From NCBI RefSeq assembly GCF_004168205.1, contig NZ_RCYB01000009.1, forward strand, positions 1 through 50,217: a DNA stretch of 50,217 nucleotides, given 5' to 3'. The position numbers were made by a program, and so were the translations under genes. Source of the stretch: Catenibacterium sp. co_0103. GTDB taxonomy: Bacteria > Bacillota_I > Bacilli_A > Erysipelotrichales > Coprobacillaceae. The notes beneath the pieces were generated by a model. It saw nothing but the letters and a program-made list of their open reading frames with translations, ran no database searches and had not been told where the DNA came from. Positions 18,801-25,393 of the stretch are shown here, one piece after another. The stretch's first letter is position 1, and each line of letters begins with the position of its first letter.

Positions 18801-21800
18801 TATTTCCATTACCGTCATAACTGTAAGTAACCGTTGCTCCGTTATATCCAGTTGCACTGGTCAGCTTATTCTGCTCATTATAAGTATAAGAGGCTGTCTT
18901 TCCATCCTCTCTTGTCTCCGTTGCTACATTGCCAAATGTATCATAAGTGTAAGTTTTTGTTCCGGCTGCTGTCGTTTCGGAAGCAAGCTGATTCTCTGCA
19001 TTATAAGTCTTTTCACAGGTTGTTCCATCCGGATATTCAATGGATGTTGTGCGGTACTGATCATCATAATGATAAACGGTCTTATTTCCTTCGTTATCCG
19101 TTGTTGTAGTAGAACTCTTTCCGTACTTGAAAGTTGCCGTTCCTTTTTCTGCATCAGTCTGCTCTACAACTCTTCCTTCTTTATCGTAAGTATTCTTTAC
19201 AACCGTATTGCCATTCTCATCTTTCCAGCTTGTCATACGGCTGTCATCATCATATTTGTACTCTTTTGTTGTTCCATTCGGATCTGTTACAGATATCAGA
19301 TTTCCCTGCTCATCATATTTGTAAGAAACTTTTCCACCATCTGGAAGAGACAGTTCCTTGATATGCCCGAATTTATCCTGTTTTACCCCGAATGTTTTTC
19401 CGGATGGTGTTGTAATCTTACTCAGATTATAATCATCGTCATAATCTAATACTGTCTTAAATCCATTCACATCCGTTACATAACGTAAAATTCCATATTT
19501 ATCAAATGACCAGACGCTCTGATCCGCATCTGTCAGTTCCCATCCGATGTAGTCATGGTCTGTATCTTTATAGCTGACTGCTTTTAAATCATATACATAA
19601 CCATCCGGAGCAGTGTAGCTTCCATCTTCATTCTTATCAAAGATCAGATAACTTCCGTCCCCTCTCATATACAGAAGACTTCCGTCCTCCATTTGAGAAA
19701 GTGACTGGTCATAGTTAAAGCTCCATCCACGTCCGAACATGGAATGCTGGTCTGTTCCTTTGGAATTGTAGCTTCTTGTAATGGAGAATTCTCCATTCAG
19801 TTCATTCATCGTCGCATCGGACTGATCCATGTAGAAGTTACCAGTATTTAAGTTGACTGGTTCAAATCCAAATTCACAGTGCAGGCCTCTTCCCATCAAT
19901 GCTCCGTCAATCCGCATCTTATCCTGATCGGTAAGCGGTGCAGGACTATATGGAACATTTGTCTGTGGGTTACGGATAAAGATCGTGTTATTTGCGACTA
20001 CCAGTGCGTCCATAACCTGATTGTCTTTCATAATGTTCTTAAGCGGAACACCATAATATTTTGCAATCTTCGGGAATGTATCAAACTGCTTCACTTCATA
20101 GATCACAAAGCTGTCACTGGTCACTTCTTTTCCTGTTTCCAGCTTTCCATCAATCTCTTTCGATGCTTTTGCTTTGATCTTATAAAGCTTGTCCTTCGTC
20201 AGCCCTGAATACAGTGCACTCTGCCAGTTGGAATCTTTGCTGTAATACTTATTCGCCTCCGGGAACTGCTTATTGTATTCAGTACTGTCTGGATAGGAAT
20301 ACAATGGTTTTGCATCTGTTTCGTGATGTTCTTCATTTTCCTCATCTGGAAGCAGATAATATTCTACTGTAGATTTGCTCTTTGCAATTCCGTCTGCAAA
20401 TACGGCATCAAACTTCAGCTTTCCATTTGTATTCTTTTCTGTCATCGGGCGAAGCAGGATCGTTGTTTCATCCAGTGACATATCTCGCAGATATGGATCT
20501 TCAGCCGGTGACCACTGGATGCTGAGTTTCGGTCCATAAACGGATGCCCTGTTATTCAGTACCTCACACTGCATAGAAGCTCCAAGGTTATTTGCCTCGG
20601 CAATGGCTACCAGTGCAAATCCGTTATTCGCATGAGTTCCCTGCACCCAGTCATTGACCAGATCTTTGACGTCATAATTGATATAGCTGTTCCTGCTGGT
20701 ACTTGCATTCTGTACATCCTGAAACGTAAGATTTACTGGTTTTGTTTTCCATGTGATGGAGGTGTTCCACGACTGATCTACACGATAAAGTCCAAACTGG
20801 GATGCACCACCACTGTATGCAGTTTTCTGACTGACTGCAAATGTTGCACTGTCAATTTTGGAATCTTTCGGAATCTGACTAAAATTTGAATTTACTTTGA
20901 TATAAGTCCGGCAGTTCTGGTGTGCAGTACCAAATCCTGCAAGGTTCCCAGACTTAATACCATCATCAAATCCGACATACGGATAATTGTTGTCACCAAT
21001 CTGACTGGTAGGACTTCCCTCTTCCACACCGATCATGTTAAAGGAACTCTTCTGAATCTCTACTGGTGTCGGATCGATCCTGACCGGATACTGACGTTCT
21101 TCTGCCGAAAGCCAATCCCTATCTGGTTTTACGGTCAGGATTGTTTTTCCATCTTCTTCCCGAAGTTCCAATGTGATCAGGAAACTGATTTCCCCGGCAG
21201 CATCTTCCATTGATGGCGTCTCCAGAAGATACTTCGCATCTTTGATTGTCTTCCCTTCCGGATAGATATAGACCTGATTGTCTTTTACTTCTGCCTGATA
21301 CCCCGGAATCTGCAGCTCGTATTCATAGACTTCCCTGTCTGTTGGCTGCTGAAGTACGATATCTTCCTTAATGCTGGAATCCAGTACTGTATACTGAACA
21401 TCTGCGCCCTCGTAAACTTCATTATAAAGGATCGCATTGTCTTTAATAACGGAATGTGTATAATCTCCATCTACCGGAATGATCCCGATTCTGGTCTTTC
21501 CATTTTCAATCGTTACACCATTCTCTTCTGACATCTGTTCCGGAAGAAGGATAGCATAATCGTTTGCCTTGTTCTGATAAACTTCTGTTTTCTCTTCCTT
21601 TTCTTCAGTTGCCACTACACTGCTGGCTTCCTGTGCTTCTTCGGATGCCGGAGTATCTGCTTCTTCTGGTTTTACAAGTGTATTATCAACCAGCTCGGTA
21701 TCTCCATCCTCATTCTTATAAGTTCCGACATAACCTCCATAAACGGTTGTATACTGCTTGTCCCCTGTCTTATAAGTCTTGGAAATGGCATCATAATCAA

Positions 21801-22173
21801 TCAGTTCACCTTCCGGTTCTTCTGGAATCGGATAGTAATCCTGTGGTTCTTTCAACTCCACTTCTTTTTCCTGCGGATTTTCTTCTGTTTCTTCCGCTGG
21901 AGTTGTCTGTTCTTCCTGCGTCTCTGTATCTTCTGATGGCGTCGTTTCATTTTGTACGTCCGCATCAGACTGCTGACTCTTATCTTGTTCTCCAGATGTG
22001 GAATCTGTAATCCCTGCTTCCTCTTCCGTCAAAGCCTCTGGTCTGGAGAAATCTGCATTCTTCTGTACATCCTCAATGGCCTCTTTTGCCTGTACAAAAA
22101 TAGGCTCTGTTCCCTGTAGTGCCATCAGGAGTGCAAGTACTAAGGCTATAGCCGACTTTCGAAATCTCTTCAT
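12817..22173 (-). CDS. Giant secreted Rhs/YD-repeat polymorphic toxin, WapA-like
   Basis: The 3118-residue product has a signal peptide (1-29), an acidic low-complexity linker (30-200), a DNRLRE-type beta domain (about 380-555), a LysM-like segment (about 690-735), scores of about 20-residue YD repeats from about 770 to 2600, and the Rhs core ending LRARYYNAENGTFTTEDS near 2660 with NPLNYSDPTGH about 50 residues later. After the core come a Lys/Ala-rich stretch (2711-2790), a glycine-zipper hydrophobic region (2860-2960) and a 125-residue tip (GDIIDKAMGNNLGHNFPTID..., SVKSRDLGAKTY) resembling CdiA-CT nucleases of the PD-(D/E)XK type. WapA-like proteins form a YD shell that carries a toxin into rival cells. 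GAGGGAG precedes the ATG. It is complete and has no frame disruption. Confidence 0.9.
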   Translation of the reverse strand: MKRFRKSAIALVLALLMALQGTEPIFVQAKEAIEDVQKNADFSRPEALTEEEAGITDSTSGEQDKSQQSDADVQNETTPSEDTETQEEQTTPAEETEENPQEKEVELKEPQDYYPIPEEPEGELIDYDAISKTYKTGDKQYTTVYGGYVGTYKNEDGDTELVDNTLVKPEEADTPASEEAQEASSVVATEEKEEKTEVYQNKANDYAILLPEQMSEENGVTIENGKTRIGIIPVDGDYTHSVIKDNAILYNEVYEGADVQYTVLDSSIKEDIVLQQPTDREVYEYELQIPGYQAEVKDNQVYIYPEGKTIKDAKYLLETPSMEDAAGEISFLITLELREEDGKTILTVKPDRDWLSAEERQYPVRIDPTPVEIQKSSFNMIGVEEGSPTSQIGDNNYPYVGFDDGIKSGNLAGFGTAHQNCRTYIKVNSNFSQIPKDSKIDSATFAVSQKTAYSGGASQFGLYRVDQSWNTSITWKTKPVNLTFQDVQNASTSRNSYINYDVKDLVNDWVQGTHANNGFALVAIAEANNLGASMQCEVLNNRASVYGPKLSIQWSPAEDPYLRDMSLDETTILLRPMTEKNTNGKLKFDAVFADGIAKSKSTVEYYLLPDEENEEHHETDAKPLYSYPDSTEYNKQFPEANKYYSKDSNWQSALYSGLTKDKLYKIKAKASKEIDGKLETGKEVTSDSFVIYEVKQFDTFPKIAKYYGVPLKNIMKDNQVMDALVVANNTIFIRNPQTNVPYSPAPLTDQDKMRIDGALMGRGLHCEFGFEPVNLNTGNFYMDQSDATMNELNGEFSITRSYNSKGTDQHSMFGRGWSFNYDQSLSQMEDGSLLYMRGDGSYLIFDKNEDGSYTAPDGYVYDLKAVSYKDTDHDYIGWELTDADQSVWSFDKYGILRYVTDVNGFKTVLDYDDDYNLSKITTPSGKTFGVKQDKFGHIKELSLPDGGKVSYKYDEQGNLISVTDPNGTTKEYKYDDDSRMTSWKDENGNTVVKNTYDKEGRVVEQTDAEKGTATFKYGKSSTTTTDNEGNKTVYHYDDQYRTTSIEYPDGTTCEKTYNAENQLASETTAAGTKTYTYDTFGNVATETREDGKTASYTYNEQNKLTSATGYNGATVTYSYDGNGNMVTSTKPDGTAITYTYDDKHRMVSQTDGRGVTTTYSYDGPNMTGYVDGNGAAWGFTYDAMNRAVTMTDPLGNVTSNSYDANGNLTSKTAADGGVTAYTLDGVGNITASTDALGNTTTYTYDKMYNMTSGTDPKGNQISYVYDKNYQQVKATDAKGNTITYKYDSMGRVIEESNKDFGTKLYEYDKAGNLKKYTDGNGNATVSKFDSLGQVLQSKDAVGNITKYEYDALGNETKITYGDGSSHSKEYDNCGRLAKETDELGAVTTYTYDAADNLVSKSDDSGRTWTYTYDNTGNRLSETNPEGGTTTYTYDKAGNLVSSTDEEGRTDTYAYDKAGNLTTSKDALGYTVSMKYDLNGNLVSSTDENGNTSTMTYDGNGNMTSVSDAKGNITAMKYDSTDNLEQTVDALKGKTTYEYDSQGNSTKMTDALGNAYSYVYDKEGNNTSIILPTGDKVLMEYDAIGQLVKCTDAQGLVITYQYDGAGNLIHSSDNGGNSMDYTYDGAGNVLTQTDELGRTATYKYDQYGRLLKLTEADGSITSYEYDVMDRITAVTDAEGHKTTFTYDKVGNQLSMTEEEEATYKYAYDKKDRVISQTNPLGASSTFKYDGNDNVTESVDENGTVTKYAYDKNDNLVSQTDGNGNTTTYQYDELDRKIGETSPLKETNEYRYDAIGNLTKSKDPMGLITEYKYDSLSNMTEQISPKGAVTKYDYDKHGNVISVTDAKGNETQYSVDLNDNVTKMTQANGGEYTYSYDKAGRLKSMTSPLGYTKNFSYDKVDNVVKESDSLKSTTTYTYDKLHNMKSSTNALDGTTSFSYDKYGNLVKETDPLGRSNTYSYDLAGQMTSAADPLGKITAYTYDPAGNITEITKPGGRKTSYGYDKNYNVTSVTDPMGYVAKTVYDKDNRVTEETDALGQKESYTYDKDSRVTSITDKRGFTTGFDYDAHGNIQVVTDKTGLKSHLEYDKNDNLTKVTDALGGVTTYGYDNMDNLVIFTNAANKTTNYTYDLEGNLTSIKDPAGRTEKFDYDEKGRLTGHTQASGKKTTYDYDKLNVLLEKSYQDAKGETSEKDVTYAYNSAGERVSMKDQTGKSSYEYDALGRITKVTSGSKKDVSYVYDDADNLQAIVYPDGTKISYEYDLNDNLVKLTDRNRKVTTYKHDALNRVTEVTRSNGTKTEVSYDAEDHITKIVNTCGSCGKVISTYEYKYNDQGYVVGETATELEAGTRKTPSWEDWYNWGDTQKETDKADCEHQEKEIQTTRTYEYDDNWELTRCTEKAEGGKKTVHNYTYDKIGNRTSYEKIEDGVSKAKYNYKYNDSNQLIKRTNAKIWGDPGTTYSYDKDGNLIQECDKTNSADPVTYEYTAENRLAVVKQGGTVLMAAMYDGDNNRVFELDNTYKWEDCYGDEVLIPANQRTEDGNSPKEQLASLVKGGSNAKGYTLTEYINDINRENTEVLAEYGADEKVRQAYTYGESGIGERVSVDKSEESSYYLYDGRNSVTGILTETANLTNSYQYDSYGNLTSGTADGVNYYGYNGESTNVKTGLQYLRARYYNAENGTFTTEDSDLGTTENPLTRNRYDYTTNNPLNYSDPTGHSLWSRIKSTAKKAAKAVKSVGKKIVNTAKKVVKTVVNTAKKAAKTIVNTVKGVAKTAKNAAKHAKQTYQSVKNRVTSSSTYQKITSRGSQFIRSVSNGVQKIGKTYTSFKSYVSERTAEIRSEVVRHMCTTTNRITDKLGKVDWNAVKKVAIGITAVTVSGLVVAATGGLAAGAVLAALPAMGGLGTAMVSGAVIGAIGGASYSAVNSGLSGNSLKQVAKDTLVGGIAGAVTGGVMGGLSYGAGKLLNVVRSAGSTHNDGIDKSFKKLVAEVTETKLPEGTWEKPPLERGDIIDKAMGNNLGHNFPTIDKVENGVVTSVKSRDLGAKTYQNGNKLEKVIVKDINKVSGFIGETFNGKFVNAEEIVGRQLQVVVPNVTLSEAQINAVNNATKHGIDKGVKLIITVGK

Positions 22174-22256
22174 AGTCTCTTTCTCCCTCTTGTAATCTTT
22201 TTCTATAATTCCTTTACAAAATAACCGCTACCCTCCTTTTTTCTGACTTTGGCACT

Positions 22257-22321
22257 ACTATAATCTAAAAAATCACAAAATTTTCATAAATGGTAAAAAT
22301 GCCCCTTGAGGTGGCAAAAAT
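22257..22321 (-). promoter_or_regulatory. Candidate promoter and LytTR-type direct repeat for the Rhs gene
   Basis: TGGYAAAAAT occurs at 22291-22300 and 22312-22321, exactly 21 bp apart. LytTR regulators of the AgrA type bind two 9-bp direct repeats with a 21-bp period. Towards the gene lies a -10-like TATAGT (minus strand, 22262-22257) with no good -35, as expected for an activator-dependent promoter. The repeat sequence itself differs from the staphylococcal AgrA consensus. Confidence 0.35.
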
Positions 22322-22333
22322 AGACGAAATCGG

Positions 22334-22370
22334 TCGAAAAAAATAGTAAGACACCATCGCCTTACTATTT
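22334..22370 (-). terminator. Intrinsic terminator overlapping the histidine kinase stop
   Basis: AAATAGTAAG and CTTACTATTT form a perfect 10-bp stem followed on the minus strand by seven Ts. The stem includes the kinase stop codon (22367-22365). It isolates the two-component operon from the Rhs gene. Confidence 0.75.
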
Positions 22371-23639
22371 TTCATCTAATTTCATATATAATAATATTTT
22401 CACTTGAAAGGATTTCTCCGTATGGCAGATCTCCATCTGACCATGATATTTTTCTACTACGAGTTTCACATTTTGTAATCCTATTCCATGTCCTTCTTTC
22501 CTGCTTTTCGTTGTCAGATAAATTCCATTCCGCACTTTTGGTGTATCTTTTATGCTATTCTCAATCTGGATATTCATGATTCCTTTTCCATAATACATCT
22601 GAAACGATAATCTCCTTTCATCTGAAGCTGCTGTCCCACGAATAGCATTATCCATAAGATTTCCCACTATTATACTTATATCAAATAATTCTTCCCCTAT
22701 ATGATTCGGTATTTCTACAGAAATCTCCGGATTTTCAATTACTGATTTCGAATCTTCCAAAATATAATTCAGCAGATTATTCATATTACGGTTTTCTGTA
22801 TATAAATGATGACATAAGGCTGTTCCGGCTATATTCTCCATTTGTTTCAGATACGATAGAATCTCTTCATTTCCTCCCGTTTTTGCCATTGCCCCTATTG
22901 TTGTAAGATGGTGCTTGTAATCATGATGTATCTTATTCAGCCTGTCCTGTGATTTCATCATCATCTCCAGTTCTTTTGCATACTGGCTCATCTGAATTTT
23001 CATCTCTTCCTGTTTTGCTGTTTCAATATAACTTTTCTGAACCTCATCGTGCAGATAGAAAATAAACACATTGATAAACAGTAAGAATAATACAATCGTA
23101 GACCGCACACCTCTTCTGTCTGGCAGCAATATCCTGATACAGACTATAATGCTGATCACCGGGACAGAAAGCATAGCAAGCCAATGACGGTTCTTTATAT
23201 AATAACTTCTCTTTACACCTACTTTTCTTTCAATAATGACTTCCAGTAAAAAGAATATAAAATTTCCCATTACAATAGTTCCCGGTCCCATGTGATGATG
23301 CACCGGATTTCTTGCTACCGCATACCGTTGAAAGAACACGATTGGAATCCCATCACATAAAATTCCCATAATATATACCATAAGTGTATTCCAGACATGA
23401 TGTTGCCAGTCTGCCTGATATGCCACTGTTATAATTAACAGAGCTATCAGCTCAAAGATCAGATCTCCGTACATCGTTCCCCACTGCATGCTTCCCCAGC
23501 ATGAAAGCAGATATGCACAAAAATATGCAAATAGCTTTTGTGTATCCTCATTTTTTGGATACAGGATGGTATTGTAACGGAACACAGTATAAATCCAGAA
23601 TAATTTACTTGTCAGATAAGTGATCAAATGGATATTCAT
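22365..23639 (-). CDS. AgrC-like sensor histidine kinase (GHKL type)
   Basis: The 424-residue product has about six hydrophobic segments in its first 200 residues, then a coiled stretch and the dimerisation motif HHDYKHHLTTIGAM, the pattern of peptide-sensing HPK10 kinases (AgrC, VirS, ComD). The GHKL ATP-binding domain follows, with the N box GNLMDNAIRG and the G box GIGLQNVKLVVEKYHG. Its ATG overlaps the stop of the response-regulator gene (ATGA), so the two are translationally coupled. AgrC-type kinases sense an extracellular peptide; no AgrD-like peptide or AgrB protease was found nearby. It lies directly upstream of the Rhs gene and may control it. Confidence 0.85.
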   Translation of the reverse strand: MNIHLITYLTSKLFWIYTVFRYNTILYPKNEDTQKLFAYFCAYLLSCWGSMQWGTMYGDLIFELIALLIITVAYQADWQHHVWNTLMVYIMGILCDGIPIVFFQRYAVARNPVHHHMGPGTIVMGNFIFFLLEVIIERKVGVKRSYYIKNRHWLAMLSVPVISIIVCIRILLPDRRGVRSTIVLFLLFINVFIFYLHDEVQKSYIETAKQEEMKIQMSQYAKELEMMMKSQDRLNKIHHDYKHHLTTIGAMAKTGGNEEILSYLKQMENIAGTALCHHLYTENRNMNNLLNYILEDSKSVIENPEISVEIPNHIGEELFDISIIVGNLMDNAIRGTAASDERRLSFQMYYGKGIMNIQIENSIKDTPKVRNGIYLTTKSRKEGHGIGLQNVKLVVEKYHGQMEICHTEKSFQVKILLYMKLDEK

Positions 23640-24349
23640 AATCTTTTCTTCTCCGTTTGTAATAGTCTTTCCCTGACCTTCTTGCGATTTGCTTTACTGA
23701 TACTGAGACGTGTCTTGTCTTTCATAACCACGTTGTCATATTCGTAATGCTCCACGTGTTCCATATTGATGAGATAGGACTTGTGAATCAGTAAGAAATA
23801 TTCTTCTGTTACATCCGCTACATCCTTTAATTTTCCTCGATATTCATATTCTTTTTCCGATGTCACGATATGTACTCTTTTTCCCAGACTATAAAAATAC
23901 AGGATCTTGTCATAAGAAATCTTGTGGATTCCTTTTGTATCCGTATATTCAAATATTTTCTTCCGTTATTTTAACAGTTCCCGTAATTCACCTATCACCC
24001 GGAAAAGTTCTTCCTCTCGGATTGGCTTTACAAGAAAATCAAATGGATGAATACGGAATAATTTCATAGCATATTCCTGATATGTTGAAATATAGGTAAT
24101 CCGCAGTTCTTTTCCATAATTTTTCTTTCGTATCTCCGTTCCGATATCAATTCCATTCTCATGTTCCAGACAAATATCAAGGAATAACATATCGTAGGAT
24201 TCTTCTTCCAGCCTGTTAAGAAGCTGCTCCGCAGAATAGTATATTTCTATAGATATCTGACAGTCATTCGCTTTCCCATAATGGAGCAGCTTCTGTTCTA
24301 ACCAATTACATAGGATGATGTCATCATCACAGATTGCAAGTTCTAGCAT
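23636..24349 (-). pseudogene. AgrA-like LytTR response regulator with an in-frame stop
   Basis: The first 127 codons encode a receiver domain (LAICDDD acidic pocket, phospho-acceptor Asp in LFLDICLEHENG, conserved Lys in FLVKPI). A TAA at 23968-23966 then interrupts the frame, and the same frame continues for 109 codons with a LytTR DNA-binding domain (YFLLIHKSYLINMEHVEHYE... LSISKANRKKVRE). Total length of 237 codons is normal for AgrA-like regulators, so only one nonsense change separates the two domains. A GTG at 23866 could restart within the LytTR domain but has no good ribosome binding site. It could be a true null mutation, a readthrough site or a sequence error. Confidence 0.8.
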
Positions 24350-24386
24350 ATTTTCTTACCCTCAGTCTTTCGTAACACGACAAATG

Positions 24387-24416
24387 GGGAAAAGAATCCC
24401 CTTCAATTCTTTTCCC
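24387..24416 (-). promoter_or_regulatory. Leader hairpin before the response-regulator gene
   Basis: GGGAAAAGAAT pairs perfectly with ATTCTTTTCCC (11 bp, 8-nt loop) 38 nt upstream of the response-regulator ATG. No T-tract follows, so it is more likely a 5' leader structure than a terminator. Confidence 0.35.
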
Positions 24417-24666
24417 GAATGGACATCACTAATTTTGTGTCATTTTTCCGATGCAACAGCACCACTTCCTTTGCTGTCTTATTTTGTCCTCTATATAATA
24501 AACACTTGAACAAGAAAAAACTGTCGCCATTTTATAATTTATTTATATTTTTTATGTTTTATTTATATTTTATCCAAATATTACAGCGATAACTAATAAT
24601 GTCACCCCCTGCATTATTCTTTTTATTTTTAGCGTCATTTGATAAAACATCAACGTTTTTGATGGC

Positions 24667-24742
24667 AAAAAGGGAACCTGCAAAACCAGATTCCCTTTAA
24701 AATACATGCTCTTCTCTAAAAGGATGATAAATCCACCATCCT
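24667..24742 (-). terminator. Two consecutive terminator-like hairpins
   Basis: AGGATG/CATCCT at 24721-24742, followed by TTTT, ends the gene stopping at 24753. AAAGGGAATCTG/CAGGTTCCCTTT at 24669-24698, followed by TTGCC, is a second hairpin 40 nt on. The rest of the 403-bp gap 24350-24752 is AT-rich, holds the leader hairpin at 24387 and should contain the promoter of the two-component operon, though no clear boxes stand out. No short signal-peptide gene was found there. Confidence 0.6.
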
Positions 24743-24752
24743 CTGCTTATTT

Positions 24753-25313
24753 TTAAAAACTTTTTCCTTTTTTACAATACTTATAAATATTAAATGGTTT
24801 TTCTTTTTTTTCAAATAAAATCCCTGTTGTTTTAATAATTTTTATAAGTTCATCCGACTCCATATCTGTCGTTTTAAATATAAATATTTTCTTTTCATTT
24901 GTTATGAAAAAAAAGAAGTTTTTATATAAGAACATTCTATCAATATTTTTAAATTCATAAATTTGATCTTCATCTATTTTAATTGCGTTTTCATCGATAT
25001 CCACCGTTTCATATCCTGATCTACCCCAGACAAATTCATGAACATTTTTTTCAAAATTTTTACCAATCATTTGATACCAAATAATCCAAGCCACACAAGC
25101 CACACAAGTTCCAATCCCTATTCCAAACATCAAATAACTTTCCGACAGATAACAATTAATCGACAGTAAAAATTCTACAGGTGTAAAAATATAGATAATC
25201 ATTCTACTTTTCTGTCTTGTTTTAAATAATTGATTAGGAATTATAAACCCAAGCGAAAGCATTCTTTCTAATTCTTCCCTATCCTCATCTGACACAATTG
25301 ATTTAATATGCAT
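24753..25313 (-). CDS. Two-TM membrane protein, YcxB-like
   Basis: The 186-residue product has two hydrophobic segments at about 40-57 (MIIYIFTPVEFLLSINCYL) and 60-82 (MFGIGIGTCVACVAWIIWY), then a cytoplasmic domain of alternating strands (ETVDIDENAIKID, RMFLYKNFFFFIT, KKIFIFKTTDM) like the YcxB domain of Firmicute membrane proteins. It lies 80 nt downstream of the DUF1906 gene with only a hairpin between, so it is likely co-transcribed. A small membrane protein directly after a possible secreted effector with a hydrophobic C-terminus would suit an immunity role. That is inferred from position only; the YcxB likeness is weak. Confidence 0.6.
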   Translation of the reverse strand: MHIKSIVSDEDREELERMLSLGFIIPNQLFKTRQKSRMIIYIFTPVEFLLSINCYLSESYLMFGIGIGTCVACVAWIIWYQMIGKNFEKNVHEFVWGRSGYETVDIDENAIKIDEDQIYEFKNIDRMFLYKNFFFFITNEKKIFIFKTTDMESDELIKIIKTTGILFEKKEKPFNIYKYCKKGKSF

Positions 25314-25332
25314 TCTTCTTAATCCCCCTTTT

Positions 25333-25367
25333 GCCAGAGGTCCTCTTTATAAAATCGAACCTCTGGC
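25333..25367 (-). promoter_or_regulatory. Hairpin between the DUF1906 gene and the YcxB-like gene
   Basis: GCCAGAGGT and ACCTCTGGC form a perfect 9-bp stem 27 nt after the DUF1906 stop. On the minus strand it is followed by AAAAGGGGG, not Ts, so it does not look like a terminator for leftward transcription. It resembles the Rhs toxin-immunity junction, which also holds a hairpin without a T-tract. Confidence 0.4.
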
Positions 25368-25393
25368 CATTGTCTCTTTTATTCTTTTACAAT

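Noticed and set aside
14000..19400. Regularly spaced repeats suggestive of a CRISPR array
   Set aside because: The spacing of about 60-63 nt is the codon period of about 20-residue YD repeats in one continuous reading frame; repeats are degenerate and no cas genes are present.
12817..22173. Long open frames on the plus strand opposite the Rhs gene (for example 15976-16452 and 18742-19449)
   Set aside because: They are antisense shadows of the YD repeats, with no ribosome binding sites and Cys/Ile-rich products mirroring the repeat on the other strand.
24387..24416. Terminator upstream of the response regulator
   Set aside because: The stem is good but no T-tract follows on either strand, so it was listed only as a leader hairpin.
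24350..24752. AgrD-like signal peptide gene beside the AgrC-like kinase
   Set aside because: Small frames starting with ATG stop after a few codons and none shows an amphipathic leader, Cys core and acidic tail.
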